Below, piece by piece: positions 42,626 through 52,139 of a DNA stretch of 64,000 bases (position 1 is the stretch's first letter; each line of letters starts with the position of its first letter). The stretch covers positions 124,001 through 188,000 of the IMG/VR virus record IMGVR_UViG_3300047480_000545. One strand, 5' to 3'. The position numbers were made by a program, and so were the translations under genes. Under the pieces are notes generated by a model. That model was not told the DNA's origin. It saw only the letters and a list, made by a program, of their open reading frames with translations, and made no database searches. This stretch comes from a virus.

Positions 42626-43763
42626 CAGAAACTATACTTTCATTTCGCATTGCGTCAACTGTCTTTGTGAACTCAATAAACTTACTCCAATCGTTGCGCT
42701 GCTCAATCATCATATAGTCAATAACACCCGATAGCTTTGGCAAATGAAAGTATGGCTTCAATCTTGATGCTGCCATTTTTTTTAACTCTAGTGGTAAAGA
42801 TTTTATATTCAATTGGTCAGGTTCTTCTAGAATGTTGAAAAATATCATGGTGTTTGGAAGGTCTTGATTTATTACCCAATCAAGCAAATCATTCATGTAA
42901 AGAATATTGTATATTTGAACAGTGATACATACATCCAACTTGACATTTGGTATTCTTTTTACCTTTTCAAAGTTTCTGGCAATCTTTGACCATTTGATAG
43001 GATTACGTATATACGTATTCAAATCGCCATACGCATCAATACTACAATTCAACAACACTCCTTTAAACTTTACCCATTTGTCAATTAGAGTTTTTGGAAC
43101 ATGTGTGAGATTTGTATTGTATTTGAGATTTATATTTTTGGCTAAATCATTTTCAATACAGTAATCAAGTAATAAGTCTTGCTCTTTGATAAGCGTGGGT
43201 TCGCCGCCCGTTAGATATATTTCTTCAACAGTATGTGCAAGTTCAAATAGATTTTTGTTTATTCTATCTGATTTCTGCCATCCCATGTCAGTTAGCCAAG
43301 TTCTTTCATTCTCAGAAAACTTACCATACAATTGTTCCCACTCATTCACCCACTGGTTACTTGAATATGGGTTACACATTCTGCATTTCAAATTGCATTG
43401 ATTTCCCAATCGCAAGTCAAGATACAATGTCTCCGTATCTTCATTCAGTTTTACCCGATTTGCCCAAACGTGGTTATAAACTTGGCGACTACTTTCAAAT
43501 CCAGCTTCTTCTTGCTTGAAGCACCTTTTGCATGTTGGTGGTTGAACGCCATTCAACATCTGTTCTTTTATCAGTTTATAGGTAGGAGAGTTCTTTGCAT
43601 CTGCAATCGAATCTTTGTATATCTTGAATGGAGTTCCATCCTCTTTCAATATTTTATTATTCTTGTTGTCGCTATTACAGCACACACGAAAGGTTCCGCC
43701 GGGGCTGGTTGCAATGTGCATCCAAGGTAATGCACAGAAAGTATCACTGTTTGTATTTTTCAA
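42591..43763 (-). CDS. Twitch-domain radical SAM protein (rSAM 7)
   Basis: 390 residues. FCALPWMHIATSPGGTFRVCC (C10, C28, C29) and CKRC (78-81) form the twitch domain; CNLKCRMC (C123, C127, C130) the radical SAM motif; LTGGEPTLI the SAM-binding GGE. Closest in pattern to rSAM 5 and rSAM 11. Start overlaps the preceding gene by 20 nt. Confidence 0.93.
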   Translation of the reverse strand: MKNTNSDTFCALPWMHIATSPGGTFRVCCNSDNKNNKILKEDGTPFKIYKDSIADAKNSPTYKLIKEQMLNGVQPPTCKRCFKQEEAGFESSRQVYNHVWANRVKLNEDTETLYLDLRLGNQCNLKCRMCNPYSSNQWVNEWEQLYGKFSENERTWLTDMGWQKSDRINKNLFELAHTVEEIYLTGGEPTLIKEQDLLLDYCIENDLAKNINLKYNTNLTHVPKTLIDKWVKFKGVLLNCSIDAYGDLNTYIRNPIKWSKIARNFEKVKRIPNVKLDVCITVQIYNILYMNDLLDWVINQDLPNTMIFFNILEEPDQLNIKSLPLELKKMAASRLKPYFHLPKLSGVIDYMMIEQRNDWSKFIEFTKTVDAMRNESIVSVVPEFKEYFSD

Positions 43764-44703
43764 TTTCTATATCCGCCCCACAAAAACAACTATCATATTT
43801 ACACTCATACCCTGCTAACGGAAGAATTAGAACAAAATCATCATTCTTATAATTACCAAGTATTACCTCATTGAAACAAGCACTACTCGGTTTTATATCT
43901 CCGTTAGGACGAATTGAAAGCATATCAATTCCAATATTACAACGCCAACCTTTGAAATGGTTCCAGCCATTTAGTATAATCTCTTTATTACTGGATAACC
44001 AGCGTTTTTCTCCATTTCCCGCCATTACCTTTCGGTCAATGACCGACTTAGTTCTGATATATGGACTGGGTTGATACTCATTATCTCTTGTTCTTTGAAA
44101 GCTATGAATAAGCCATTCCTGTTGAGATGGAGTGTATTCCATCCATTTACCGCTTCCTAGCGTAGTTTCAGCCTTCTTTGCTACTATCCTTGAACCTATA
44201 TTATTTGTGATAAGATAATCAAAGTGCTCAACACACTCGTCAAAGTTAGTAGCATCCATCAATACTTGAACACTCACACTGCAATGCGATGAGCATATCT
44301 TTGTTACATCCGATGTATGTTCAGCCGACGACGATGCACTGTGATGGCTTATAACAACCTTGTCCATATACGGAGCAAACTTCTGCCACCATCGTAGAGT
44401 TCTTGAACCGTTGGTCAATGTCTGTATGACACAATTGTCATCAACTGACTTTATATATTGGCAAAGTTCACCGTAGTATTTCCATAGTGTTGGCTCTCCA
44501 CCAAGAAGGTTATACGTTCTATACCCATGGTTGCTATTACGAACTATTTCATCTACTAACTGTTTAGCGGCTTCTAATTCTGGCCAAGGGTTCATTCCCC
44601 CTTTACTCTCAAAATTACAATAGTGACATTTGTAATTACAAATGTCACTCAGTTGCCAGTCAATATACAGATTTGAATGTTCAAAGAATATACGATCAAT
44701 CAT
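43744..44703 (-). CDS. Radical SAM protein, SPASM type (rSAM 8)
   Basis: 319 residues, the second shortest. CNYKCHYC (C22, C26, C29), LLGGEPTLW, and C-terminal cysteines (RCNIGID, SSACFNE, CKYDSCFCG) for an auxiliary cluster. The RPNGDIKPSSAC segment resembles the SPASM entry strand. Overlaps the oxygenase gene upstream by 4 nt. Confidence 0.9.
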   Translation of the reverse strand: MIDRIFFEHSNLYIDWQLSDICNYKCHYCNFESKGGMNPWPELEAAKQLVDEIVRNSNHGYRTYNLLGGEPTLWKYYGELCQYIKSVDDNCVIQTLTNGSRTLRWWQKFAPYMDKVVISHHSASSSAEHTSDVTKICSSHCSVSVQVLMDATNFDECVEHFDYLITNNIGSRIVAKKAETTLGSGKWMEYTPSQQEWLIHSFQRTRDNEYQPSPYIRTKSVIDRKVMAGNGEKRWLSSNKEIILNGWNHFKGWRCNIGIDMLSIRPNGDIKPSSACFNEVILGNYKNDDFVLILPLAGYECKYDSCFCGADIEIEKYKQ

Positions 44704-45248
44704 ACAAGCACAGTTTTATCATTCCACTTTTCATTGACATAATTAATAATGATACTAGTCCTATCGTTTTCCAATGGCGGAAGACGATGCCACTCGGTTG
44801 CAGTGTTTACAAAGAACCATCCGCTACCTATACTTATTTCAGTCGAAGTGGTTCCTATGGTAGTGCTTCGCCCATGTCCACTCAGATATAGTTGAAGCGT
44901 AAGTTCTTTTGCGGGGTCATCCACATGGGGTTCAAGCCATGACCCTTGTTTGTCAATACACAGTTCGGGACGAGTTCTCATCTTTCTATAGTCAGTTCCC
45001 GTTATATCGCTAAACATTTCTTTTGCTTCATCGGAATCGAATTGTTCAGCAATTTCACTGAACACAGTCATCCATAATTGGTTCATCCATATTCGTTGCG
45101 TGTTGCTAGTCCTTGTCTTTTCTACAAGGAATGGAGTGAACCTCTTGCTTTCTTCTGCCGCTTGTTGAACTATATTCAACGGCAAAAGACTATCAAACTG
45201 ATAGTATTTGAAGGTGCTGAATTTCTCTTGTAGGTTCACAAATTTCAT
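44700..45248 (-). CDS. 2-oxoglutarate/Fe(II)-dependent oxygenase-like protein
   Basis: 182 residues. RTRPELCIDKQGSWLEPHVDD gives the HxD iron-binding pair and ATEWHRLPPLENDRTSIIINY the distal His and 2OG-binding Arg of the Fe(II)/2OG dioxygenase jelly roll. It would hydroxylate a substrate made by the operon. It lies between two radical SAM genes, overlapping both by 4 nt. Assignment is from motifs only. Confidence 0.75.
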   Translation of the reverse strand: MKFVNLQEKFSTFKYYQFDSLLPLNIVQQAAEESKRFTPFLVEKTRTSNTQRIWMNQLWMTVFSEIAEQFDSDEAKEMFSDITGTDYRKMRTRPELCIDKQGSWLEPHVDDPAKELTLQLYLSGHGRSTTIGTTSTEISIGSGWFFVNTATEWHRLPPLENDRTSIIINYVNEKWNDKTVLV

Positions 45249-46333
45249 TTGAACTGCGCACTAAATGGATCGAACTCTATTCCGCATTTTTCAGAACATA
45301 CTTTAGATTTTCCAGAGTGTATATTTGGTTTGCCCCAACTGTCAACTAACCGATGTGAAAAGTATTCATTGTTGAGAACACCAGCTATGCCATGAACTTT
45401 TGCGTCAAATTTATCCTTGCCGCCAGACTGCTGAATGAGTTCCCATACTTGGTTTTCGCCAGGAACTTGCCACCACTTATACATGTTACCAGCAACCCAA
45501 CAGCAAGGAAGAACCAATCCTTCAGCCGACACAAAAAGGTTTTTTTCTTCTGCCACTTTACACTTGATTTGAACATTATCGAAATATGATTCCAACGAGC
45601 CGTATTTTTCTTTTAACTCGTTGATGCGGGAAATCTCTTTGTTTTGATACTTGACTTCTTTTGGCTTTTGCAATAGCTGTTGTTCTTCGCCTTTACGGTT
45701 TACCGCTTGGTGCTCTTCTTTGCCATCAGCGCGGGCAGTCGAATAAAAACGTGCAGTTTTTTTTGGTGTGAACTTATGAAATCCCATACGCTGACTTAGT
45801 TCACGAGCTTGCTCCACTTGGTGTTCATTATGTTCAAATATGAGGAAATCCCAATGTGCCTTTCCGCCAGCCTCTATGAACGCCTCTGCATTTGTGATTG
45901 CGATATCCCAGTTGACGCCTTGACGATAAAGGTGGTTGGTGTCTTTCAATCCATCAAATGAAAAATTCACGTATGAGTTTGGACCCAACACCTTAGCTAG
46001 TTCTCTCCACCATTCTGGTTTCTTTGCACCAGCGTTTGTATTCATCCCAAGCGTCACATTTTGGTTTTGACTACGAAAATATTCAAAAATTTCTAATGTA
46101 TCATCTGCAACAATTGGATCACCAAAGTTACCACACATATACAGACGTTGCAGTTGCTTTACAAAATCTGGCAAAAACATATTTTTGATGTCTGACAATG
46201 ATAGTTCGTTGAGCGACAAGTTAGGATTTAACTTGCCGCCCCTCATATTTCTATCACACATTGGGCAAGATGCTTGGCACCGTTCAGTAAGTTCTAAATG
46301 GACAACCCTAACATCTTCGTAGCGATATATCAT
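45245..46333 (-). CDS. Radical SAM protein, SPASM type (rSAM 9)
   Basis: 362 residues. CQASCPMC (C19, C23, C26) close to the N-terminus, and a C-terminal SPASM-like set (CKVAEE, LPCCWVAG, KVCSEKCGIEF). The GGE motif is replaced by MCGNFGDP, as in some SPASM enzymes that act on sugars or peptides. A Lys-rich insertion lies near residues 205-245. Overlaps the methyltransferase-like gene by 4 nt. Confidence 0.9.
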   Translation of the reverse strand: MIYRYEDVRVVHLELTERCQASCPMCDRNMRGGKLNPNLSLNELSLSDIKNMFLPDFVKQLQRLYMCGNFGDPIVADDTLEIFEYFRSQNQNVTLGMNTNAGAKKPEWWRELAKVLGPNSYVNFSFDGLKDTNHLYRQGVNWDIAITNAEAFIEAGGKAHWDFLIFEHNEHQVEQARELSQRMGFHKFTPKKTARFYSTARADGKEEHQAVNRKGEEQQLLQKPKEVKYQNKEISRINELKEKYGSLESYFDNVQIKCKVAEEKNLFVSAEGLVLPCCWVAGNMYKWWQVPGENQVWELIQQSGGKDKFDAKVHGIAGVLNNEYFSHRLVDSWGKPNIHSGKSKVCSEKCGIEFDPFSAQFK

Positions 46334-47277
46334 CTGTGTCCTATTTTCATAAAGAACTGTTTTTTGCCTACATTGAGAACACCAGTATAGAGTTCATAGC
46401 TCATCGGAAACTTCTTGTTAAACGCCTGTGAACTTGGGAATGGATATGGAACATCATCACCAGTTTCCCCAACAATAACCACACGGCGCAAATCTGGAAT
46501 CATTTCATACCAGTCTTTGTTGTTCTTCAAGTAACTCATGTTCGTGTTAATAACGGTTCCTGGTATTTCTTTGAATGGGTCACTCAAAGAACCATTTTGT
46601 AGGCGGCACGAGAATAGATTACGAGCGTAGTCAATATCAAATAGGTCTTTTGTAGTTGCCTTGAACCGCCAATCCATTAGAAGTTCTGCCGCCATCATCT
46701 CGTCTGCCAAAAATTGGCCAGCGCCGTTGATATCAAAACTACGGATGTTCTCGAAACGCAGTTTTGTATCTAGTAACATTGCTCCTAGCAGACCCATGCC
46801 ACCACCAAGAACATAGACCGACCCGATATACTTTTCCCCCAGTGTATAACTTAGATGCTGACAAATCCAAGAATAAAGTTTTGCGTTCTCTTTATTAAGA
46901 AAGCTACTCATGTCTATATTTGGGAAATTATATATCACAGACTTCAACCTATCAACAATTTTGTCGTTGCCAATCAAGTTAATATGAGCCAAAAAGTCCA
47001 TGGAATTACGGTAGTTTCCAAGTTGCTGTGGAACATTTTCCATTGAATATTCAATCGCCATCGCTTGATAGTCGTAGTCGACCATCGCCAGCGGGCGCTT
47101 CTTTCTTCGGTTACGGCTCTCGTTGGAAATTATCTCTTCAATTTCCACTCCAACGTCCATAACGACATTCTGGTCCACAGTAAGAGAAGGGTCAACGCCT
47201 AGAGTATCGTATAACTCATCGTGCTTTTTTATTTTGGAGTTTCTTCTTGCTCTGCGTTCTCTTGTTGCTGTTGTCAT
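46330..47277 (-). CDS. Class I methyltransferase-like protein
   Basis: 315 residues. A basic N-terminus (TRERRARRNSKIKK) is followed by a Rossmann glycine loop YVLGGGMGLLGAML and the acidic strand end RSFDING; INTNMSYLKNNKDWYEMIP and VVIVGE parallel the protein at 15862-16449, so the two are paralogues. The ATG at 47277 with GAGGAAA upstream is preferred over a TTG at 47292. It begins inside the glycosyltransferase-like gene (62-nt overlap), an unusually long overlap in this operon. Confidence 0.7.
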   Translation of the reverse strand: MTTATRERRARRNSKIKKHDELYDTLGVDPSLTVDQNVVMDVGVEIEEIISNESRNRRKKRPLAMVDYDYQAMAIEYSMENVPQQLGNYRNSMDFLAHINLIGNDKIVDRLKSVIYNFPNIDMSSFLNKENAKLYSWICQHLSYTLGEKYIGSVYVLGGGMGLLGAMLLDTKLRFENIRSFDINGAGQFLADEMMAAELLMDWRFKATTKDLFDIDYARNLFSCRLQNGSLSDPFKEIPGTVINTNMSYLKNNKDWYEMIPDLRRVVIVGETGDDVPYPFPSSQAFNKKFPMSYELYTGVLNVGKKQFFMKIGHR

Positions 47278-49657
47278 TGTATGTTTCCTCAAATTTGGCT
47301 TTTAGCCATTCAAAATCGTTTATCTTAGAAATTTCAACTTCATTTGTTGAATATTTAGTTCCATGTGCCTTTCCCATTTTGGCACCCGCAATGGCGTATT
47401 CGCCAAAAGGTTTGTCTGCACCAACTTCACACCATGTAGTAAGTCTTTCATTGTTTACTGTAGAGTCACCACGTTGAATGATGTTTGCTGCTAGTTTAGT
47501 GCATTCACGAAATGCGGATTTCCAAGTGTTGAATGGGTCGGTATTAAATGCAGTGTAGTTTGCAACCACTTGCATGGGTTTGAATTTATCGGTCACCGAT
47601 GTGGTGAAGTCAATTTTCCAATCGGTTGCATTTCTCAATAGTTTAGTAGGAAATAGTTTCAGACCTCCATATCCATATACCAATCCATTCACTGGGTTCT
47701 TTGAACGCCAAGTGTGAACGGTGTCTTCATCCCAATAGTTAGGAAAGTATTCAAATTCAAACTCGTCAAGTAGAATGGCATCAGCGTCCACTACATAAAA
47801 CATTTTTGTTTCTGCCAGTTCCGCTGCCTTCTTGTGTGCATTAAAGATACCCTTAACGCCATGAACACGTTTTGCATTTGGAACTCTTTTCAATAGTTTT
47901 TCGTAGTTCTCATCGGCAAATGGTTCATTGTAACTTAGAAATATGGTATCATATGGTATATCACGCGACCTTGCCGTTGGCGTTTTGACGTGAATTTTAT
48001 TGGCAAAGTTGGTTCTACGAATTTTGTCGGCATCTGGTTTTAGATGCAGGGTTGCTTCAGATGGACACAACTTTACGCCGCCATATTGGTAAACAAGACC
48101 CGTGTATGGGTTCTCTTTGGGCCACACAACATAGTGTGATTTGTTTGCTCGGTCAACATAATACGATCTTGGAAAATTGAAATCTTTCAGTTCAACATCA
48201 TTATCAATTGCCCAGAAATATCCTGTGGTCGTAAGAGTAGCAGCTTGCACATATGCAGCTTCTAAATCAGTTGAGTCTATTACCTGAATATCAGATATAG
48301 ATTTGATTTTTTTAGTATTTTCTGGATACAATCCTTCGTCAAAATAAAACACTGGATGTGACGCAGACTTGCTTACCACTTGGTCAATATGTTTTAGATT
48401 CTGAAAACGGTCATAAAGAAAATCTTCTTCTGTCAATTCAAACTGAGACAAGAACTTACGATTTACAAAATAAACCCCTGTCCCACCGCCGCCACCATTG
48501 AAAGTGAAGACATTATTCATGCTATATATATCAGGATAAAAATCGTATTTGAACTCGTCAAGAGTTGATATTGCTGAATCCACATACCAATAAAGGTAAT
48601 CATCTTTTGACTTATTCACGAAGACATCATGGTGGTCCCTGCTATTATATATTGGAACCCTGCATACGGATGGAGTTGTCATTGCAAAACGGTCAAGATG
48701 ACTAATAGAACCCGCACTATATTTTTTATTCAAAAACATTATACCGCCGTATCCAAAATCGTTCCCTGACTTGGATTGAATTTTATACACATGCGCGGAT
48801 ATGGGGTCATGAATGTTTGGATAGAACTCATCTATTACAGATGGCTCTATCAATTCTAAATCTGGATTTACCATCCAAAATGAGTATGAATTAGCTAGTT
48901 CAATTGCATCTTCTGGTGTTCTGGCATATACGATTTCTACATTGTCCACATCGCCCAATACGTCATACATGTCCTTTTGCATAGTCAAGTCATAACGTTT
49001 TGGAACCAGTCGAATCCCATTTATAACAACCGACCCATTTGGTAATTTCACAGAGAAATTATGAATAAGCCCCTGATCGTATGGAGAAATCTCAAATGTG
49101 TCAATATCTTTCATATATGGAGACACAGCGTTATCAATCATCCAAAACATAGTAGTGTATGATTGATTTGCGTATGGCTCAATGTCATATATGTTATTCA
49201 CACGAAAAACATCGTATATTTCTTTTGTTGGTGAATAAGATGGAAGAGTTGTTGTATGATTTAAATGAGGGACATCTAAGTAATAAGACTTATTAACATA
49301 TTCGTCAACTCCAATAAAAACATCTTTTGTCTTATACAGTTTTATTCCAACTACTCGGTTGGTGTCGTTTCTAGTTTCGCAGTTCCAATAATGAAGAACA
49401 TCTTTATTCCATTCATCAGGCTCAAAAGAAAAATCAAATTCGTCATCAACTAAAACATCTGGGTCTATAACCCAAAAATACCTAGTGTTGACTTCTTGGA
49501 CTGCTTCAACAACCGCAGATACCATGGTATTGTCTTCCCACGTATCCTTTGGAATATGAAGCATCTTTATATTTGGAAGCTGCGATTTTATTTTTTCAAA
49601 TCTTGATCTGGCATCCACATCTTGTTTAGTGGTGAGAAAAAATCCATCAAACGCCAT
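47216..49657 (-). CDS. Glycosyltransferase-like protein with six internal repeats
   Basis: 813 residues. A repeated unit with a hydrophobic strand ending in an acidic pair appears near residues 60 (YFWVIDPDVLV), 170, 260, 354, 480 (YFWAIDNDVEL) and 619 (FYVVDADAILL), some followed by GLVYxYGGxKL. The xDxD pattern resembles the DxD nucleotide-sugar site of GT-A glycosyltransferases. Several repeats have lost acidic residues, so only some may be catalytic. Similar proteins occur in large phages. ATG at 49657 follows TAGGAGA, 43 nt after the carbamoyltransferase stop. Confidence 0.75.
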   Translation of the reverse strand: MAFDGFFLTTKQDVDARSRFEKIKSQLPNIKMLHIPKDTWEDNTMVSAVVEAVQEVNTRYFWVIDPDVLVDDEFDFSFEPDEWNKDVLHYWNCETRNDTNRVVGIKLYKTKDVFIGVDEYVNKSYYLDVPHLNHTTTLPSYSPTKEIYDVFRVNNIYDIEPYANQSYTTMFWMIDNAVSPYMKDIDTFEISPYDQGLIHNFSVKLPNGSVVINGIRLVPKRYDLTMQKDMYDVLGDVDNVEIVYARTPEDAIELANSYSFWMVNPDLELIEPSVIDEFYPNIHDPISAHVYKIQSKSGNDFGYGGIMFLNKKYSAGSISHLDRFAMTTPSVCRVPIYNSRDHHDVFVNKSKDDYLYWYVDSAISTLDEFKYDFYPDIYSMNNVFTFNGGGGGTGVYFVNRKFLSQFELTEEDFLYDRFQNLKHIDQVVSKSASHPVFYFDEGLYPENTKKIKSISDIQVIDSTDLEAAYVQAATLTTTGYFWAIDNDVELKDFNFPRSYYVDRANKSHYVVWPKENPYTGLVYQYGGVKLCPSEATLHLKPDADKIRRTNFANKIHVKTPTARSRDIPYDTIFLSYNEPFADENYEKLLKRVPNAKRVHGVKGIFNAHKKAAELAETKMFYVVDADAILLDEFEFEYFPNYWDEDTVHTWRSKNPVNGLVYGYGGLKLFPTKLLRNATDWKIDFTTSVTDKFKPMQVVANYTAFNTDPFNTWKSAFRECTKLAANIIQRGDSTVNNERLTTWCEVGADKPFGEYAIAGAKMGKAHGTKYSTNEVEISKINDFEWLKAKFEETYNDNSNKRTQSKKKLQNKKAR

Positions 49658-49700
49658 AGTTTCTCCTATAGTCTAATATCTGTAATATTATATCAAAAAT

Positions 49701-51221
49701 TTACACAGATGTAAAGACGTTTATGCCATAATACGCTTGAAATTTTTTGGCGTCTTCTTCGTCGTTGACGATTGGCATACCCTTTATGTTCAGAGAAGTA
49801 TTCACCAACATAGGGCATCCAGTCTTGTCCTTGAATGATTTCAGCAACTCATACAACTGAGGATGCTGAGTTGAATTGACTGTCTGAACACGAGATGTTC
49901 CATCAGCGTGTATGATAGCTGGAAAATCTTTTGGATACTTACATGTTGCAACATACTGCATATAAGGAGACTGAACTATGTTTGTTGGCAATGCAAAATA
50001 GTCGCTGGCATCTTCTTCTAAAATCATAGGAGCAAATGGACGAAACTTTTGTCGTTTCTTTATTTCGTTCATTCTGTCTTTGATTTCATCACCACGTGGG
50101 TCAGCAGTTAGCGTTCTATTTCCTAATGCTCTTGGACCAAATTCAGCACGACCCGATGCAATGCCGCATATATTTCCCTTTAGCAAATCATCAAGCACAT
50201 TCTCAATAGGATATTCACCTTTTATATCATATCCAAGATACGGAGTGCTCCAGTTGATACGCTGGTTGAAAAACTTTTGAGTTGCACCGATGCACGAACC
50301 AGCATCACCTGGATTTGGCATTATCCACACACTGTCGTATTCTTCGGTGATAGTCGAATTTGCTGAACAGTTCAACGCACATCCGCCCATCAACACCAGA
50401 TTTTTGCTACTGCATAACTTCTTGGCGTGGGTTACTACCTGTCGCAATATTATTTCATATACAAGCTGTGTCGCCGCTGCAATATCAAAATGGTCTTGTT
50501 CAGTATTCAACTCTGGCATCCACCACTTGCATCCGCGATGTAGGTTCTCTTTGAAGAAAACCACTTTATTGTCATGGTGAAACCGAATACCAAAGTCTCG
50601 GAATATCTGATACACAAGAGGAACACCATTTACTTTACGATATGCATCTCCATATGCCGCCATACCCATCAGAATATATTCATCTTCCTGCGGTTTTAGG
50701 CCAAGACGTTGTGTCATTGCAGAATAGAACAACCCAACAGAGTGAGGATATGATTGACTGTATATCTTATCCATTGTGGTTCCGCTGCCATTCCATATGG
50801 TGAAAGTTTCCCATTCGCCTATACTGTCTAGCACGATGATGCAAGCATCGGAATACTTGCTTGTGAAATATCCACTCGCGGCATGTGTGTAATGATGAGA
50901 CTGATACTCAATGGGAATGTTTTTCAACTGTGGGAAATTCTGGTTTATGTATCGTCTTGGTATGTCGTTTATGTCTGTTGCATAACCATACTGTCCAGCC
51001 CATAGTTGTCTGGTCTTTTTGAGATATGGGTTTTCATACCAAGCTATAACATCTGGCTTGCCGTGTGACAGTGCATCCTGTATAATTTCACTATTCAGGT
51101 TACAATCGTTTTTGATTTTACTATATCTCTCACTGTGTGATGCATATAGTATTTGACTATCTTCTACGATAGAGACTGCCGCATCATGATTCAATGCACC
51201 AGATATTCCCATTACTTTCAT
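49701..51221 (-). CDS. Carbamoyltransferase (NodU/TobZ/CmcH family)
   Basis: 506 residues. N-terminal Kae1-like ATPase domain: MGISGALNHDAAV, SHHYTHAASGYF (H109, H110, H113 in the metal site) and VLMGGCALNCSAN. C-terminal YrdC-like carbamoyl-transfer domain with FGPRALGNRTLTADPR. These enzymes make O-carbamoyl groups from carbamoyl phosphate and ATP. Known targets are sugars and antibiotics, and I recall phage members linked to carbamoylated hydroxymethylcytosine. It is in the early part of the operon. Confidence 0.94.
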   Translation of the reverse strand: MKVMGISGALNHDAAVSIVEDSQILYASHSERYSKIKNDCNLNSEIIQDALSHGKPDVIAWYENPYLKKTRQLWAGQYGYATDINDIPRRYINQNFPQLKNIPIEYQSHHYTHAASGYFTSKYSDACIIVLDSIGEWETFTIWNGSGTTMDKIYSQSYPHSVGLFYSAMTQRLGLKPQEDEYILMGMAAYGDAYRKVNGVPLVYQIFRDFGIRFHHDNKVVFFKENLHRGCKWWMPELNTEQDHFDIAAATQLVYEIILRQVVTHAKKLCSSKNLVLMGGCALNCSANSTITEEYDSVWIMPNPGDAGSCIGATQKFFNQRINWSTPYLGYDIKGEYPIENVLDDLLKGNICGIASGRAEFGPRALGNRTLTADPRGDEIKDRMNEIKKRQKFRPFAPMILEEDASDYFALPTNIVQSPYMQYVATCKYPKDFPAIIHADGTSRVQTVNSTQHPQLYELLKSFKDKTGCPMLVNTSLNIKGMPIVNDEEDAKKFQAYYGINVFTSV

Positions 51222-51230
51222 GTCAAAACC

Positions 51231-51356
51231 TTACTTGTATATGAATGGATCGCGCTTGCGTAGTTCTTCAATTCTCTTTTTTAGTTCTTTTCGGCGTTTC
51301 CAATCTCTATATGGATATGTTACAATCGCCCAAAAATCTTTGATATATCCTATCAT
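51231..51356 (-). CDS. Small conserved phage protein, 41 aa
   Basis: Short basic protein: an aromatic N-terminus (MIGYIKDFWAIVTYPYRDW), a Lys/Arg/Glu helix (KRRKELKKRIEELRKRD) and ending PFIYK. It resembles small proteins of marine T4-like phages. The ATG at 51356 overlaps the SGNH gene stop (ATGA). A longer in-frame start lies inside that gene. It could be a peptide substrate for the operon's enzymes, but it lacks the Cys-rich or repeated core usual in such peptides. Confidence 0.6.
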   Translation of the reverse strand: MIGYIKDFWAIVTYPYRDWKRRKELKKRIEELRKRDPFIYK

Positions 51357-52096
51357 CTCTTCATTCTTTCCTTTATCATAGTAGCAGTGATGTCTCTCAT
51401 TAGAACATCTGCCCATTCTTTATGTGCTTGTTCATTTGGATGCATAAATGCATCAGTTCCTTCATCCGTGAAGTATAGACCTCTGTCATACATGTATGTA
51501 AAAAATGTCTGGTCTTCATATATTCGGTTCATATCAAACTGTTTGAATACAGCACTCATGTTGGCTTGATGGCACAACGCTTCAAACTTGTTTTCTTCAG
51601 TAAGATTTGGAGTAAGATTCAAACTGTTGAATATGATATAATCCAAGTCGTTTGCTTTGAGAAAATTCTGTAATGTCAATACATGTGTCATATACAAATG
51701 AAAATCGTATACGGGGTTCCACAAGTATTTGATATACAGATTGTTGAACACATGTAGTTCAGAATTTGATGTGTCATCTAATCCATCAATATGTTGAAAC
51801 TCTGGAGATGGAATGTTGTGTATTAGTTTTCCACCATTTTTGCTGTAATAAAATTCTCTACGGGATGGCGCAGTAAGACCAATGGCAACAAATGGACGGT
51901 CGCCAATCTCAAGCAAATTACTCAACGAAGTAATGGCAGAACGAACAATATACTGATTGCTCACTCCCTTGTTTGCTTCGGTGAGAACTCTATCTCTATC
52001 AATTCCCATCAAGTCACCTAGAAGAAAAGGCCACGCCTTTTCTTCATCATCTAATCCTGTTCCAGCCGTGAAACTACATCCGTTTGCGTATAGCAT
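51353..52096 (-). CDS. SGNH/GDSL-type hydrolase
   Basis: 247 residues. MLYANGCSFTAGTG holds the nucleophile serine of SGNH block I; NKGVSNQYI is block II-like; HPNEQAHKEWAD near the C-terminus holds the catalytic Asp/His region (block V). Such enzymes remove or transfer acyl groups on carbohydrates and lipids, so it may acylate or deacylate the operon product. First gene of the 19-gene run; ATG at 52096 follows AAGGAAT, downstream of a late element. Confidence 0.82.
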   Translation of the reverse strand: MLYANGCSFTAGTGLDDEEKAWPFLLGDLMGIDRDRVLTEANKGVSNQYIVRSAITSLSNLLEIGDRPFVAIGLTAPSRREFYYSKNGGKLIHNIPSPEFQHIDGLDDTSNSELHVFNNLYIKYLWNPVYDFHLYMTHVLTLQNFLKANDLDYIIFNSLNLTPNLTEENKFEALCHQANMSAVFKQFDMNRIYEDQTFFTYMYDRGLYFTDEGTDAFMHPNEQAHKEWADVLMRDITATMIKERMKR

Positions 52097-52130
52097 GTAT
52101 AATTCCTTCTTAGTTATAAACTACCAACAT

Positions 52131-52138
52131 TATTTATG
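52131..52138 (-). promoter_or_regulatory. Late promoter of the 19-gene minus-strand operon
   Basis: CATAAATA read on the minus strand. Predicted start near 52125, giving a ~29-nt leader with ribosome site AAGGAAT before the SGNH gene. Divergent from the sigma70-like promoter on the other strand. Confidence 0.65.
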
Positions 52139-52139
52139 C

